Assembly (NCBI GenBank): GCA_965250225.1 | Contig: CBDFNQ010000033.1 | Coordinates: 74,826 to 138,825 of the forward strand | DNA: 64,000 nucleotides | Direction of reading: 5' to 3' | From: CBDEUK01 sp965250225 | GTDB taxonomy: Bacteria; Pseudomonadota; Gammaproteobacteria; Eutrophobiales; Eutrophobiaceae | Shown here: positions 26,410-36,469 of the stretch, one piece after another | How positions within the stretch are numbered: position 1 is the first letter of the stretch | Layout: each line of letters opens with the position of its first letter | Notes under the pieces: generated by a model | What the model was told of the DNA's origin: nothing | Databases searched by the model: none | The model's input: the letters and a program-made list of their open reading frames with translations, nothing else | Translations under genes and position numbers: made by a program

Positions 26410-27518
26410 TGCTAAATTTTACAATTGATATAAATTACAAACGAAATGCATTTAATTTAAATGTAAAGTTAGACTTGCTTGGCATTGACACTACAGTATT
26501 AATTGGTCCTTCTGGTAGCGGTAAGTCAACATTACTTCGTACAATAGCCGGTTTGGAAAAACCACAGACAGGTCGGATAATTTATGGTGACGATATTTTG
26601 TTTGATAGTCGCTATAACATTAACATTTCTCCTCAGCAACGAAACGTTGGTTATGTTTTTCAGGATTATGCCTTATTTGAACATATGACGGTGGCTGAAA
26701 ATATTGCATATGCAATGCCAGTCGAAAAAGATAAAAACAAAATTAAATATTGGTTGCAAAAAGTTCAACTGAATGACGTAGCTAATACATACCCAGGGAA
26801 ACTATCAGGTGGCCAACGACAGCGTGTTGCAATTGCCCGTGCGTTGGCCCAGGAACCCAGGGTTTTACTAATGGATGAACCGTTTTCCGCCCTGGACTTT
26901 ACCTTACGGAAAGCGCTACAACGGGAATTAATTTCATTGCTCAACGAAGTGAAATGTCCAACACTCATTGTTACACACGATATCAATGAAGCACGTTATT
27001 TGGCTGATAAAATTGCTGTCATGACGAATGGTAGTGTAGTTAAATTTGATGAGCCGAAGAACATTTTTTCCAGACCAGAGACGTTACAACTTGCAAAAGC
27101 GCTGGCATGGAGAAATATACTGCCAATAGAATGGAGAAAAGGAAAATATATAGGTGGATCTTGGGGGCTTATCCGGTGTGAGAGTCCAATAGGTGAGCAA
27201 CTATCTCATATTGCGATACGACCAGAGCATATTCGTTTTTGTAAACAGGGTGAACAAGGGTTAAAAGCAGAAGTTACCAGAGTAAAGGATATGGGTGCCA
27301 TACGGATTATCGAATTGACACTGAATTCTCAATATTCTTTGGCTATGCATTTACCATGGTATAAGCCCGTGCCAATTCCTGATTGTACTGTACATATAGA
27401 ACTGCCTTTTCAGTATATACAAACGCTTTATGATGAAAATAGTGATCATACGGACTATGACACTAATTCAATTAGTGAAAATATTGTAGAATATGACTCA
27501 TTACTGGAATTAAATTAA
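26409..27518 (+). CDS. modC: Molybdate ABC transporter ATPase ModC
   Basis: ABC ATPase with Walker A GPSGSGKSTLLRTIAG, Q-loop YVFQDYALF, signature LSGGQRQRVAIARAL, Walker B VLLMDEPFSALD and switch His in VTHDINEA. The C-terminal part (after residue 230) is the MOP/TOBE-type molybdate-sensing region. The ATG at 26409 overlaps the modB stop and is preferred to an in-frame TTG at 26388 inside modB. The last 20 residues are acidic and Ser-rich. Confidence 0.94.
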   Translation: MLNFTIDINYKRNAFNLNVKLDLLGIDTTVLIGPSGSGKSTLLRTIAGLEKPQTGRIIYGDDILFDSRYNINISPQQRNVGYVFQDYALFEHMTVAENIAYAMPVEKDKNKIKYWLQKVQLNDVANTYPGKLSGGQRQRVAIARALAQEPRVLLMDEPFSALDFTLRKALQRELISLLNEVKCPTLIVTHDINEARYLADKIAVMTNGSVVKFDEPKNIFSRPETLQLAKALAWRNILPIEWRKGKYIGGSWGLIRCESPIGEQLSHIAIRPEHIRFCKQGEQGLKAEVTRVKDMGAIRIIELTLNSQYSLAMHLPWYKPVPIPDCTVHIELPFQYIQTLYDENSDHTDYDTNSISENIVEYDSLLELN

Positions 27519-27524
27519 ATAATA

Positions 27525-28292
27525 ATGAAAAAATATTTTTTAATCTTATTTGCCTGTGTATTAGTTGCCCCACGTTTTTTATACGCAGGTAATGATGAAC
27601 AAAAATTAAGCTTGGCTGTTGCCAGTAATTTTCGAATAGCGGCTATTGAGATAGCCGCAATTTTTACAGATCAAACCGGCAATGAAATTAATATTAGTAG
27701 TGCGTCAAGTGGGAAGCTTTATGCACAAATTATTAATGGAGCTCCTTTTGATATTTTTTTTGCTGCTGATGAAACAACGCCTATACAACTAGAGAGAAAA
27801 AAACTAATCGTCGCTGGTTCGCGATTTACCTATGCTTATGGTCGTTTAGTGTTGTGGGGTTTAGATTTAAATACATCGAACGATTCAGGACAATACTTTA
27901 ATGATTTCGAGAAATTCAATAAGATTGCCATTGCCAATCCAAAACTCGCTCCTTACGGCGCAGCGGCAGTCGATGCGCTGAAAAATCTTGCTTTATATGA
28001 TGGTGTTGTTAATAAATTAGTCTATGGGGAAAATATTAATCAAACCTTTCAATATGTTGTAAGCAAATCTGCAGAGATTGGTTTTGTGTCTTTATCTCAA
28101 GTCAAAATATTTTATGACGATAGCTTTAATGAATACTGGGTTATCCCTGATGAGTTACATAAACCAATTCGTCAACAAGCAGTATTATTATTACGAGCTA
28201 AAGATTCAAAAATTGCTTATGAATTTTTAAGGTTCATGAAAAGTGGACTTGTGAAGAAAATGCTAAAAGAAAAATATGGATATTATCTTTAA
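27525..28292 (+). CDS. modA: Molybdate-binding periplasmic protein ModA
   Basis: Substrate-binding protein of the molybdate transporter. Signal peptide KKYFLILFACVLVAPRFLYA with likely cleavage at LYAG; mature start KLSLAVASNFRIAAIEIAA. Oxyanion-binding segments are SSASSGKLYAQI, ADETTPIQLE, NPKLAPYGAAAVDAL and GFVSLSQV. The order modB-modC-modA is the reverse of the common modABC. Length 255 is normal. Confidence 0.93.
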   Translation: MKKYFLILFACVLVAPRFLYAGNDEQKLSLAVASNFRIAAIEIAAIFTDQTGNEINISSASSGKLYAQIINGAPFDIFFAADETTPIQLERKKLIVAGSRFTYAYGRLVLWGLDLNTSNDSGQYFNDFEKFNKIAIANPKLAPYGAAAVDALKNLALYDGVVNKLVYGENINQTFQYVVSKSAEIGFVSLSQVKIFYDDSFNEYWVIPDELHKPIRQQAVLLLRAKDSKIAYEFLRFMKSGLVKKMLKEKYGYYL

Positions 28293-28367
28293 TTTTAAAG
28301 AGGGAATAGAAAACTAAATTTTACATACTATTGAAATAATATTTAATTAAATAAATATCAAATAAAA

Positions 28368-29477
28368 ATGTTGGTTACATACGACCCTATATTAGTAATG
28401 CTATCAATTATCCTTGGGATGCTTGGTGCTTACACTTGTTTTGAATTGACAGCTAAAGTGATCAATCAAGGCTTGGCGACACATAAAGGTCTTCTGGTCG
28501 GTGCGGCATTTGCTATTGGTGGTGGCATTTGGTCTATGCATTTCGTCGGCATGCTTGCTCTTCGTCTTCCTGTCAATATCGAATACGATATTCTACTGAC
28601 ATTGATATCAGCGCTTGTGGGAATATTAATGACCGGTGTTGCATTGCTTTTACTCACTAGCATTCGGATAAGTGCCTTAAACTTAATTATCCCTGCTTTA
28701 ATTATGGGTTGTGGTGTCTCAAGCATGCATTATATTGGTATGGGAGCGGTCAGAGGGAATTGCGCAATAAGTTATACCTTGTGGCTGGTAATAATATCGG
28801 TACTTATATCAATTACTGCATCCTATGGCGCATTGTGGTTCGCATTACAGTTACAAATACATTGGCGTAAGCTTATTGCGTCTGTTGTTATGGGCTTAGC
28901 GATATCCGGAATGCATTATACGGGCATGATTGCGGCCACCTTTATGAGAGTAGAAACACTGCTTGAATATTCTGCGCCAATTATAAATCCCTACACATTA
29001 GCGATTGTCGTTGCTATCGCAACATTTTTAATATTAGGTTTTACTTTATTAACATTGGTTCCCGATAGTGGTGCAGGCGGCGAGCTTGTAACTTCAGATG
29101 AAAATGCTGAGAAACTTATATCTGACAATAATATAAAAGAACTGAAATTTAAAAAGCTTCCGGTTTTGAAAGACAGGAAGACAGTGTTTATAGATTATAA
29201 AAAAATTGCCAGTATTAAAGCAAATGGGCATTACACAGTAATATTCACGGAAGATAAGGAATATTTCTGTTCATTGTCATTAAGTAAATTATTGGAATTA
29301 CTGGATCCAAGCATATTTTTACATGTGCATCGTAGCTATGTAATTAACTTTAATTTTGCTGAATCATTTGAGCGAGTAGATGATCACGGTACATTAGTTT
29401 TAAAAAGTAAAGTAAATCCAGCTGTGCCTGTTAGTCGAAGCAAGGTGGCAGAGTTGAAGAGAACACTGGGTATCTGA
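28368..29477 (+). CDS. MHYT-LytTR membrane sensor-regulator (CoxC/CoxH-like)
   Basis: The N-terminal membrane part has MHYT modules with MHFVGM, MHYIGM and MHYTGM, each in GGGIWSMHFVGM- or GSMHYTGM-like context, a fold proposed to sense diatomic gases through bound copper. From residue 262 a LytTR DNA-binding domain follows: VFIDYKKIASIKANGHYTV, LLDPSIFLHVHRSYVINF and VPVSRSKVAELKRTL. CoxC and CoxH of Oligotropha have this architecture, so this is a likely CO-linked regulator of the locus. Confident on domains; CO sensing is inferred. Confidence 0.87.
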   Translation: MLVTYDPILVMLSIILGMLGAYTCFELTAKVINQGLATHKGLLVGAAFAIGGGIWSMHFVGMLALRLPVNIEYDILLTLISALVGILMTGVALLLLTSIRISALNLIIPALIMGCGVSSMHYIGMGAVRGNCAISYTLWLVIISVLISITASYGALWFALQLQIHWRKLIASVVMGLAISGMHYTGMIAATFMRVETLLEYSAPIINPYTLAIVVAIATFLILGFTLLTLVPDSGAGGELVTSDENAEKLISDNNIKELKFKKLPVLKDRKTVFIDYKKIASIKANGHYTVIFTEDKEYFCSLSLSKLLELLDPSIFLHVHRSYVINFNFAESFERVDDHGTLVLKSKVNPAVPVSRSKVAELKRTLGI

Positions 29478-29479
29478 GA

Positions 29480-30181
29480 TTAAGTAATAACTACATTTTA
29501 TCTTATGTGATGTCTGTAGTTGGTTCCTTTGTTGCCTTACAGCTATCTATTAGAATACCGTCCGCAGATTCATATGTGTTTTAGTTGATATCGGCAGGCA
29601 TAGCTCTTGGTGGTGGTGCGATCTGGTCTATGTACTTTATCGGGATGTTAGCTTTCAATACTCCCTTCAATGTGGACTATGATTTAGCATTGACTTTACT
29701 GTCAATGGTGATTGCCATTGTTGTTGTTGTTATCGGATTAGCTATTGTTGGTCGTGGCATACTTGGTACAGCAGGGTTATTTATCGGAGGTACAATTGCC
29801 GGGCTTGGTGTCTCTGCTATGTACTATACCGGGATGGCAGCCATGCGCATGCCTGCCACAATAATATACAATCATGACATTGTAATACTTTCGGTTATTA
29901 TTGGCGTGGTTGCAGCCACAGAAGCATTATGGTTGGCATTTAACCTCCGTGGTTTTTGGCAACGCTTTGGTAGTGCATTTATTATGGGTATTGCAGTTTG
30001 TGGAATGCACTATACTGGCATGTTTGCAGTGTCAATGCAGATACAAGAACAGGGATATGTTAGCGAATCAGCGATCTCAACGTCGGAATTAGCAATTGCT
30101 ATCTTTCTCGTTACCTTAATGCTTCTGACAAGTTTATTATTTTTTTCCCACCTAAAAACAAGAGCCATGTCTGTAGACTGA
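29480..30181 (+). pseudogene. MHYT-domain gene interrupted by an in-frame TAG
   Basis: From about 29480 the frame reads NNYILSYVMSVVGSFVALQ, the normal start of an MHYT domain, then hits TAG at 29582-29584 and goes on in the same frame as ISAGIALGGGAIWSMYFIGM to 30181. The motifs are MYFIGM, MYYTGM and MHYTGM, the first two having lost the His. No LytTR domain follows. The last six or seven membrane segments could still be made from the TTG at 29585, but the interrupted N-terminus and lost His residues suggest decay. Confidence 0.7.
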
Positions 30182-30285
30182 CTATCTAAGCAATGCTAAG
30201 TTATTAGTTCTTGGATGTAGAGAAAGTGTATTTGAACATCAGCGTGACTAGCTTCACGTTAATATTTTAGGCCCATTCAATTAAG

Positions 30286-32460
30286 TTAAGAACCGGCTTC
30301 ATTTTTAACAGGGCGTAATCCTTTCAGTTTCCGTCTGAATTCATCGGTAATATCCCTGGCTTCTTTGCGATCACGAACCACTGTGGGGGTTATCAATACT
30401 AATAGTTCTGTACGTCTATTTTCATGACTGGTTCGACCGAATAGTTTTCCAATAATAGGAATTGTATGCAAAAATGGAATCCCGTCATTCCCAAAATTCT
30501 GACTGTCTCGTATCAATCCACCCAGAACGATTGTTTCACCTGAGTAAACAGCCACTGTACTTTGAATTTCTCTTTGTCGAATTGTCGGCGCATCAAGACC
30601 AGAAGTGGTTGTGGTTTGGGCATCACTGACTTCTTGCGAGACTTCCATGGTCACCAGACCGCTTTCATTCACCCTGGGTTTAACGGTTAATGATATACCC
30701 GTATCACGAAACTCAATCTCATTGACAGTGGGGGAGTTGGGGTCAATATTGCTAACGGATTGTCGAGTGGGGATCGGGATTTGATCGCCGACATTGATAT
30801 TTGCCTCCTTGTTATCAAGCACCATGAGTGAGGGCGAAGAGACCACGTCAATCGTGGTTTTTGATTCAATCGCATTCAATGCAAACCGCACGCCTGCTGC
30901 AGAATCAATTATAGTATAGGAAAAACCGGGCGCGATAGCACCAATACCAGCATCAGCCACATCCAATACGCCATTACCTGACTTCTCGCCGATGCCATTT
31001 TTAAAAAACCATTCCACGCCATAACGCAGATCGTCATTTAAAGTGACTTCAATAATACTGGCTTCGATAAGCACTTGAAGAGGCACGATATCAAGTTTAC
31101 TAATGGCGGCCTCAATCATTTGGTAATCCTGGGAAGAAGCAAGAATAACCAGTGCATTTCGGACATCATCGGCAATGATTTCAATTTGGCTATTAGTGGT
31201 GATGGATAGACCACTATCCGACTTGGAAGGGGGGGTGATAGGTAATGATGGATTTTCTGTTGTTTGAAGTGCCGCTTGCTGTGTGACTTCAACGGGTGTT
31301 AATCCAGGTGCCAGTTCCGCTTCGCGACGGATAGCCGTTGTTTGATCACTGCTGAAGATATTATTCAAAATATCAGCGAGCTCAATCGCCTTGGCATTTT
31401 GAACGTTATACACATAGAGGCGTTGTCCGACATGGTCGCCTGGGCGATCCAAACGGTACAACCAAAGTTCAGCTTCCCGTAAAGCACTGGTTGTTGGACT
31501 GATCAAGAGTATTGAGTTCAAACGTTCGATTGGAACAATCCGGATCAGGCCACCGAGTAGTTCCTGATCACTGCCTTGTACACCTTTGAGAACGGAGTCG
31601 AGTTCAGCCGTTAAGCTCTTTGGATCAACATAATCAAGTGGGTATAGGCCGACTGACATTCCGCGTAACCAATCGACATCAAAGACATCAATGGTTTCTT
31701 GAATATTGTTTATTTCTTGAGGCGTTCCACTGATCATTAATAAGTTACGTTGTTTGTCAACTCGAATGCTAGCCTTATCCGCTACAAAAGGCTCCAGAAT
31801 GATCTGCATTTCCTGAGCAGAAATAAATTGCAATGGGATGATACGCACACCGTAACCGGCCTTTGCGGCACTATTTTTAGTTGATGGAGAAAGGTTTCCA
31901 CTCACGATATCTTGTTTCGGCAAGATGCGATAAATACCGTCTACTTTGGTAATGGCGGCATTGTTAATGGAAAGTATGTTTTCAAGAAGCGGAAACAAAT
32001 CCTGTTTATTTAACGGATTGGGGGTCTCAATGGTGACGGTGCCGTTTACTTTTGGATCAATTAGGTAATTCTCGCTCAGAACATCACTTAAAATAACTTT
32101 GATGAATTCTCGAATATCGGTTTCCTGGAAATTAAGTGTAATATCGCCATCCGAATTTTGCGTGCTGGATTGAACTGGCTGATTAGGATCGGCTATGAAT
32201 TGACCATTACCCAGCTCAATGATCTGCTGTCTAGGCTGTCGTTCTGAAACATCCTGATTCATTGCCAGACCTTTTGATTCTGTAACCTCTGTGCTTTGAG
32301 TTGGGGCAGCCCATTCATTCTGTGGCGGCGTATCTTGCTCTACAACGGATGATTCTATGCTCTCAGTACTCGTCGTAAAATAGGTGTCAATATGTTCACA
32401 ACTTGTAATGAAAAACAAAATCGCCAGATTAAGCGAAACGGGTAAAAGCCTTATCTCCAT
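30286..32460 (-). CDS. gspD: Type II secretion secretin GspD
   Basis: Outer-membrane channel of the type II secretion system. A lipoprotein signal ends in FFITSC (Cys21 as lipid site). N0 begins near ITLNFQETDIREFIKVIL, followed by N1-N3 repeats (for example SAQEMQIILEPFVADKASI), and the secretin C-domain with VPIERLNSILLISPT, PTRQSV and VLGGLIRDSQN. A Ser/Gln-rich loop (about residues 395-430) interrupts N3. Length 724 is normal. It is last in the operon, as xpsD is in Xanthomonas. Confidence 0.95.
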   Translation of the reverse strand: MEIRLLPVSLNLAILFFITSCEHIDTYFTTSTESIESSVVEQDTPPQNEWAAPTQSTEVTESKGLAMNQDVSERQPRQQIIELGNGQFIADPNQPVQSSTQNSDGDITLNFQETDIREFIKVILSDVLSENYLIDPKVNGTVTIETPNPLNKQDLFPLLENILSINNAAITKVDGIYRILPKQDIVSGNLSPSTKNSAAKAGYGVRIIPLQFISAQEMQIILEPFVADKASIRVDKQRNLLMISGTPQEINNIQETIDVFDVDWLRGMSVGLYPLDYVDPKSLTAELDSVLKGVQGSDQELLGGLIRIVPIERLNSILLISPTTSALREAELWLYRLDRPGDHVGQRLYVYNVQNAKAIELADILNNIFSSDQTTAIRREAELAPGLTPVEVTQQAALQTTENPSLPITPPSKSDSGLSITTNSQIEIIADDVRNALVILASSQDYQMIEAAISKLDIVPLQVLIEASIIEVTLNDDLRYGVEWFFKNGIGEKSGNGVLDVADAGIGAIAPGFSYTIIDSAAGVRFALNAIESKTTIDVVSSPSLMVLDNKEANINVGDQIPIPTRQSVSNIDPNSPTVNEIEFRDTGISLTVKPRVNESGLVTMEVSQEVSDAQTTTTSGLDAPTIRQREIQSTVAVYSGETIVLGGLIRDSQNFGNDGIPFLHTIPIIGKLFGRTSHENRRTELLVLITPTVVRDRKEARDITDEFRRKLKGLRPVKNEAGS

Positions 32461-32544
32461 TTTTCATATCCTTATCTAATATAATGTCTCTATTTTTATA
32501 CCGTTAATACTAACGTATTTCTGCGAGGTTTTGATAGAAAACTG

Positions 32545-33213
32545 TCATTTTTGCTTGGTTTTGTTATCTCGTTTTTCTGTTTTTTCTTGAATGACCTGCT
32601 CGTTTTCAGGCTGTAATGATGTTTTGCCTTCACTGTTAGGTACATTTATTTTTTTCTTCAAGCCGCCATTAGGAGGAGGTGAACTCTTTTTCGAGGGAGT
32701 GACTTCAAGTTCAATTGTTTTTGTCTCGTCCCCTTTTACCAAGATAACTTGGTGAGACTGCACGTCTTCGAGTGTCCATCCGGTAAAAACATCACCAACA
32801 TGAGTTCTTTGAAGTGTTTTGTCTCTATCATTTAGAAGAATGGCTATTCGTTTTTCATTCGTAATGATGATGGCATTGAGTTTAATTTGCTCTACGGCTT
32901 TCGAAGGTATTTTCTTTTTGATAGGAGGGGCATTATTTTTGGCGGTCTTATTCGTGACTTCCAGGACAAAAGGGCGCCTGTCCTTTTGAAAAAGCGGTCG
33001 CTGAGTTACTTCCTTATAATCATTGATATCACCAATATGGCTTAAATCAATAGTTAAAGGTGGTAATTCGACTTCGTTATCAACCGATTTACCAGATAAG
33101 GGGAGCTGCGTATCTGGTTTATCGTTTAGTTGAAAATAGAGTTGAAGACACATCAACAGTGCTATTAGTAGCAATAAGCTATTGACTAAGGAGCGTGTCA
33201 CTCTTTTTGGCAT
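32545..33213 (-). CDS. GspC/XpsN-like type II secretion protein
   Basis: Bitopic inner-membrane protein: one N-terminal membrane segment (SLVNSLLLLIALLMCLQLYF), then the homology-region-like part RPLFQKDRRPFV and KLNAIIITNEKRIAILLND with HVGDVFTGWTLEDVQSHQVIL. It probably links the secretin to the inner-membrane platform. It stands between gspM and gspD where Xanthomonas has xpsN, which replaces GspC there. No PDZ domain is seen; the C-terminus is Lys/Gln-rich and disordered. Symbol left open between gspC and gspN. Confidence 0.78.
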   Translation of the reverse strand: MPKRVTRSLVNSLLLLIALLMCLQLYFQLNDKPDTQLPLSGKSVDNEVELPPLTIDLSHIGDINDYKEVTQRPLFQKDRRPFVLEVTNKTAKNNAPPIKKKIPSKAVEQIKLNAIIITNEKRIAILLNDRDKTLQRTHVGDVFTGWTLEDVQSHQVILVKGDETKTIELEVTPSKKSSPPPNGGLKKKINVPNSEGKTSLQPENEQVIQEKTEKRDNKTKQK

Positions 33214-33798
33214 TTAATAAAGTTCCTTATTCAAGAGGTAAGCACTGATATCAAAACGAAACTCAATCGTTCCTTTGCCTGAGTTTGCAGGATTATTCGC
33301 ATTTCTGTTTCTGTTTTGGATGATGATATTATTTATGAACAGCAACGGTTTTTGTATCGACATTTGATATAAAACATTTTTTATCGCATCAGTAGAACCT
33401 GTCATATTGATTTTTAGGCCGACAGAATCAAAATTTTCATCATTGCTAGTGTTCACATTTTGAATGCTTACCAGAGCGCCATTGCTTTGTTGGATGATCA
33501 ATTTTATTTTCTTTTGCAAATCAGCTGAGGATAATGTTTTGCTTTGACTTTCAATAAAATCATTATTGTTTTCAGTCGACACTCTAATTTTATTCAGATC
33601 TGTTTGTATCTGTGTTTTATTATCTGCTATAGCTTTGAATTTATTTAATTGAAATACAACCGTTTCCAAATTCTCGGTTACCTGTTGTTTTTTAGATTGG
33701 ACAGGAAACACAATTGCAAAATAGACAAGAAGGACTAATCCCAACGCGATCAATAATGAGGCAAGAGCATGTTGCCACGGTTTCAATTTAATACTCAT
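33214..33798 (-). CDS. gspM: Type II secretion platform protein GspM
   Basis: One N-terminal membrane segment (ASLLIALGLVLLVYFAIVFPV) followed by a coiled stretch and a small ferredoxin-like periplasmic domain ending in GTIEFRFDISAYLL. It binds GspL in the inner-membrane platform. It overlaps the gspL stop by four bases. The family is poorly conserved, so the call leans on architecture and position. Confidence 0.82.
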   Translation of the reverse strand: MSIKLKPWQHALASLLIALGLVLLVYFAIVFPVQSKKQQVTENLETVVFQLNKFKAIADNKTQIQTDLNKIRVSTENNNDFIESQSKTLSSADLQKKIKLIIQQSNGALVSIQNVNTSNDENFDSVGLKINMTGSTDAIKNVLYQMSIQKPLLFINNIIIQNRNRNANNPANSGKGTIEFRFDISAYLLNKELY

Positions 33799-34880
33799 GA
33801 TGTATTGCCATCATTAATGGATACAATTAGTTGAAATCGTTCTTTTTGGGTATTTTTATTGATTATGGTGGGCGATCGAAACCGAGCACTTTTAAAGATT
33901 GGCGAAGATTCTAAAAGACGAATGAGTCCCGTTGCATTATCAGATTCACCTTGCAATTGCATTTCATTGTCCTTGATGATGAGTCGAGACACCCAGGTGT
34001 TGTCCGGTAAAATCTTCGCTAATTCATTTAACTGGATAATGGCAGGGGGAGACGAGGAATATTTTTTGACTAGATATTGAGAATTTTCGATTAAAATATT
34101 TTTTTCATTTTTTAGATTTTGAACTATCAAGACTTCCTTACGATATTTCGTCAATGCTGTCTCAATGGATCCAATTTCTTTTTCTTGTTGCAAGATAGGC
34201 ATGTAGAAAATTGAAAAACCCAGGATACAGCACAGCAGTATAAGAATAGTCGTCAGGTAATGGCGAGTAGGGTTCCCTTGCGTACGCTTTTCAAGGGGTA
34301 ATAAATTAATGTCATTATCAATGTCGTTCCCTTCGATGGTGATGGCGTCCAGGCTGATTTGCCAATCACTGCTCGTTCTGACGATAGAATCAATAACATC
34401 ACGTTTAGCTACATAAAGCTCCACTTGCAACTCATTCCGTTCATCAACATCATCATGAAGAATATAGTCGAAATAAACATCCTCTTGTTTGAACGGTGTG
34501 CTGCGATCCATTTCAAATCCCAAAACCTGTCGAACGGTGTTTTTTGCAGCCAGAGGCAAAGTAATTGTTTTTTTCAGGACTTCATTTTCTTTTAGGTTAT
34601 ATAATAATGTAACAGTTCTGTCTTTTTGCAGATCTTTCAGCCATGTTAATATAGCGATTTTTTTGATCTCATCATTGTTTTGAAACTCGCGTTCATCCAC
34701 ATGACGTTTATCATTAGCCCTTACGTGTCGAATTATATGTCTATCGTTGTCCAATTTAATGTTGATGTGCTCCGATGTGTTCACTAGTAATGAACGGATC
34801 CCTTTGGGCAACAAGTAACTCAGGCCTTGTATCCACCATTTAATGAAGAGAATAATTTTATTGTTATTCGTTTTTTTCAT
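33795..34880 (-). CDS. gspL: Type II secretion platform protein GspL (PilM/PilN-type fusion)
   Basis: The cytoplasmic N-terminal part is actin-like and binds GspE; it holds RQVLGFEMDRSTPFKQEDVYFDY minus its ends, the typical PilM-like signature. A membrane segment follows near residue 210 (TTILILLCCILGFSIFYM), then a coiled region and a PilN-like periplasmic domain with LPDNTWVSRLIIKDNEMQLQG. Length 361 is normal for this branch. Confidence 0.88.
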   Translation of the reverse strand: MKKTNNNKIILFIKWWIQGLSYLLPKGIRSLLVNTSEHINIKLDNDRHIIRHVRANDKRHVDEREFQNNDEIKKIAILTWLKDLQKDRTVTLLYNLKENEVLKKTITLPLAAKNTVRQVLGFEMDRSTPFKQEDVYFDYILHDDVDERNELQVELYVAKRDVIDSIVRTSSDWQISLDAITIEGNDIDNDINLLPLEKRTQGNPTRHYLTTILILLCCILGFSIFYMPILQQEKEIGSIETALTKYRKEVLIVQNLKNEKNILIENSQYLVKKYSSSPPAIIQLNELAKILPDNTWVSRLIIKDNEMQLQGESDNATGLIRLLESSPIFKSARFRSPTIINKNTQKERFQLIVSINDGNTS

Positions 34881-34890
34881 ATATTAATGT

Positions 34891-35760
34891 TCAATTGTCT
34901 GACCATGTCCATGAAAGGATAGTATACGGTTTTTCCCTGTTTCGAGTGATCAAGATAACAGCATCCAGATCCACAATGTGACCGTTGTAGGTTCCTGTGC
35001 TTGAGATATTATAAATATGTCCTCTTGCCTGTATAAAATGCTTGTTATTTAAACCGTATAAACTGATCAATTCATTAACGTTCCCTCGTTTTTGAGCATC
35101 CAGTAGATCATCAATGTTATCAGAATTTATGCCCGGTAACATAAGCAGAGTCTCTTTAGGGGCGTTTTTGAGGTAGATGCCTGTTTGATGAGAATGGATC
35201 GTTATAGCGGGTTTGAGTTGTTTATAAATTTCAGGTGTCATACCCATGACTCGCAGCAGTTCATTGATATGATTAAACGAGCCATTTTTTACACTGTAGG
35301 GTAAACCTGCGGATTGATAGTCTTGATCTTCTGCGCCGTAAAGACGATTTAGATCATCACGATCGCGCCAATCCAGGATAGAATGTAAAATCTTTGATCT
35401 ATCTTCTTCGGGCATGTCAGTTTTTATGAGTAAGCTCGCTAACAAATCTGAACTGGCTGTATTGATATCAATTTTTCCAGCTTGATCCTCCAGGGCTACC
35501 GTGATGATGGAATTGTGAAAGGGTATGTTTTGTATGGTGCCATCCAACAACCAGGTTTTTTCTATTTGTGGCCTGAGTAATTCATTGACACCCGTCCAAA
35601 TTCCTGCCTCAGCAATAGCTTTGGCTTTTGTTTGATGCACAATCGAAGCGGTCAGTTTTGTTTCCGTTCGCATCATATTACTGTAACTAAACGCCATTAA
35701 CATGAACAATACCAGCATCCAAAGTACGATGATCAATGCGACGCCTTGTTGTGGTTTCAT
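34891..35760 (-). CDS. gspK: Minor pseudopilin GspK
   Basis: Tip pseudopilin. The leader is QQGVALIIVLWMLVLFMLM, lacking the Thr-Leu-x-Glu of the other pseudopilins, as is normal for GspK. The large inserted alpha domain has GKIDINTASSDLLASLL and a helix-hairpin-helix region LKNAPKETLLMLPGI. It overlaps gspJ by four bases. Length 289 is normal. Confidence 0.92.
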   Translation of the reverse strand: MKPQQGVALIIVLWMLVLFMLMAFSYSNMMRTETKLTASIVHQTKAKAIAEAGIWTGVNELLRPQIEKTWLLDGTIQNIPFHNSIITVALEDQAGKIDINTASSDLLASLLIKTDMPEEDRSKILHSILDWRDRDDLNRLYGAEDQDYQSAGLPYSVKNGSFNHINELLRVMGMTPEIYKQLKPAITIHSHQTGIYLKNAPKETLLMLPGINSDNIDDLLDAQKRGNVNELISLYGLNNKHFIQARGHIYNISSTGTYNGHIVDLDAVILITRNREKPYTILSWTWSDN

Positions 35761-36464
35761 GGAGACCCTGCTGTTTCAGGATTGGATGGGATCGGCTGGT
35801 TATCTTTCTTTGATCGTATGACAAATTCAGGTATTCCATTTTGCACTTGTCCATGAACGGCCATTAGCATTTCAGGCCAAATGCGGGCAGGGTCTTTTTG
35901 AGAAAGACGACAACGAACTAATTCAGGCATTAAGAGTGCATCATTCCAATCACTGTGCCAATCTGGATCGTCTTTCTGTTCTTTTTTGCCAAAATATGAA
36001 AACTCCAGTTGTTCAATATTTTCAATCAGTATTGTTTCGTCATTTTGTTTTGAGTTTATTATCGAATTGATTTGACCTGTATCAGCGTATTGATATTGGA
36101 TCATTAAATGTTTGCTCTGTCCTTCAGACGATCTCAAACTGACCAAATACAAACCACCACCGCCTCTATGGGAAGGTAAGTTCGTTACGAATGTTATTTC
36201 GTGTTCATTTCCAAAAAACAATAATTGTTTTTTCCCATTATCTTGCCATTGGATCGGAACAGCTTGATTGATATATTTTCGAATAAAGCCACTGGCAATG
36301 CGCAAGTCATTATTGGTATTAATTTTCGTCTGACCCAAATGCCAACTGCGACTTGTGGTAAATAGAGTGTTAAACAGCAACACCAAAATAAGGGATAACA
36401 GTGATATGGCAACAAGAACCTCTATAAGAGTGAAGCCAGTATCTTTTTGACGGGGAGAAAACAT
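35757..36464 (-). CDS. gspJ: Minor pseudopilin GspJ
   Basis: Prepilin leader RQKDTGFTLIEVLVAISLLS with processing after Gly; Glu at mature position 5 is present. The rest has the beta-rich GspJ fold with DLRIASGFIRKYINQAV and FVTNLPSHRGGGGLYLVSL. It works with GspI, GspK and GspH in the pseudopilus tip. Confidence 0.91.
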   Translation of the reverse strand: MFSPRQKDTGFTLIEVLVAISLLSLILVLLFNTLFTTSRSWHLGQTKINTNNDLRIASGFIRKYINQAVPIQWQDNGKKQLLFFGNEHEITFVTNLPSHRGGGGLYLVSLRSSEGQSKHLMIQYQYADTGQINSIINSKQNDETILIENIEQLEFSYFGKKEQKDDPDWHSDWNDALLMPELVRCRLSQKDPARIWPEMLMAVHGQVQNGIPEFVIRSKKDNQPIPSNPETAGSP

Positions 36465-36469
36465 ATTGC

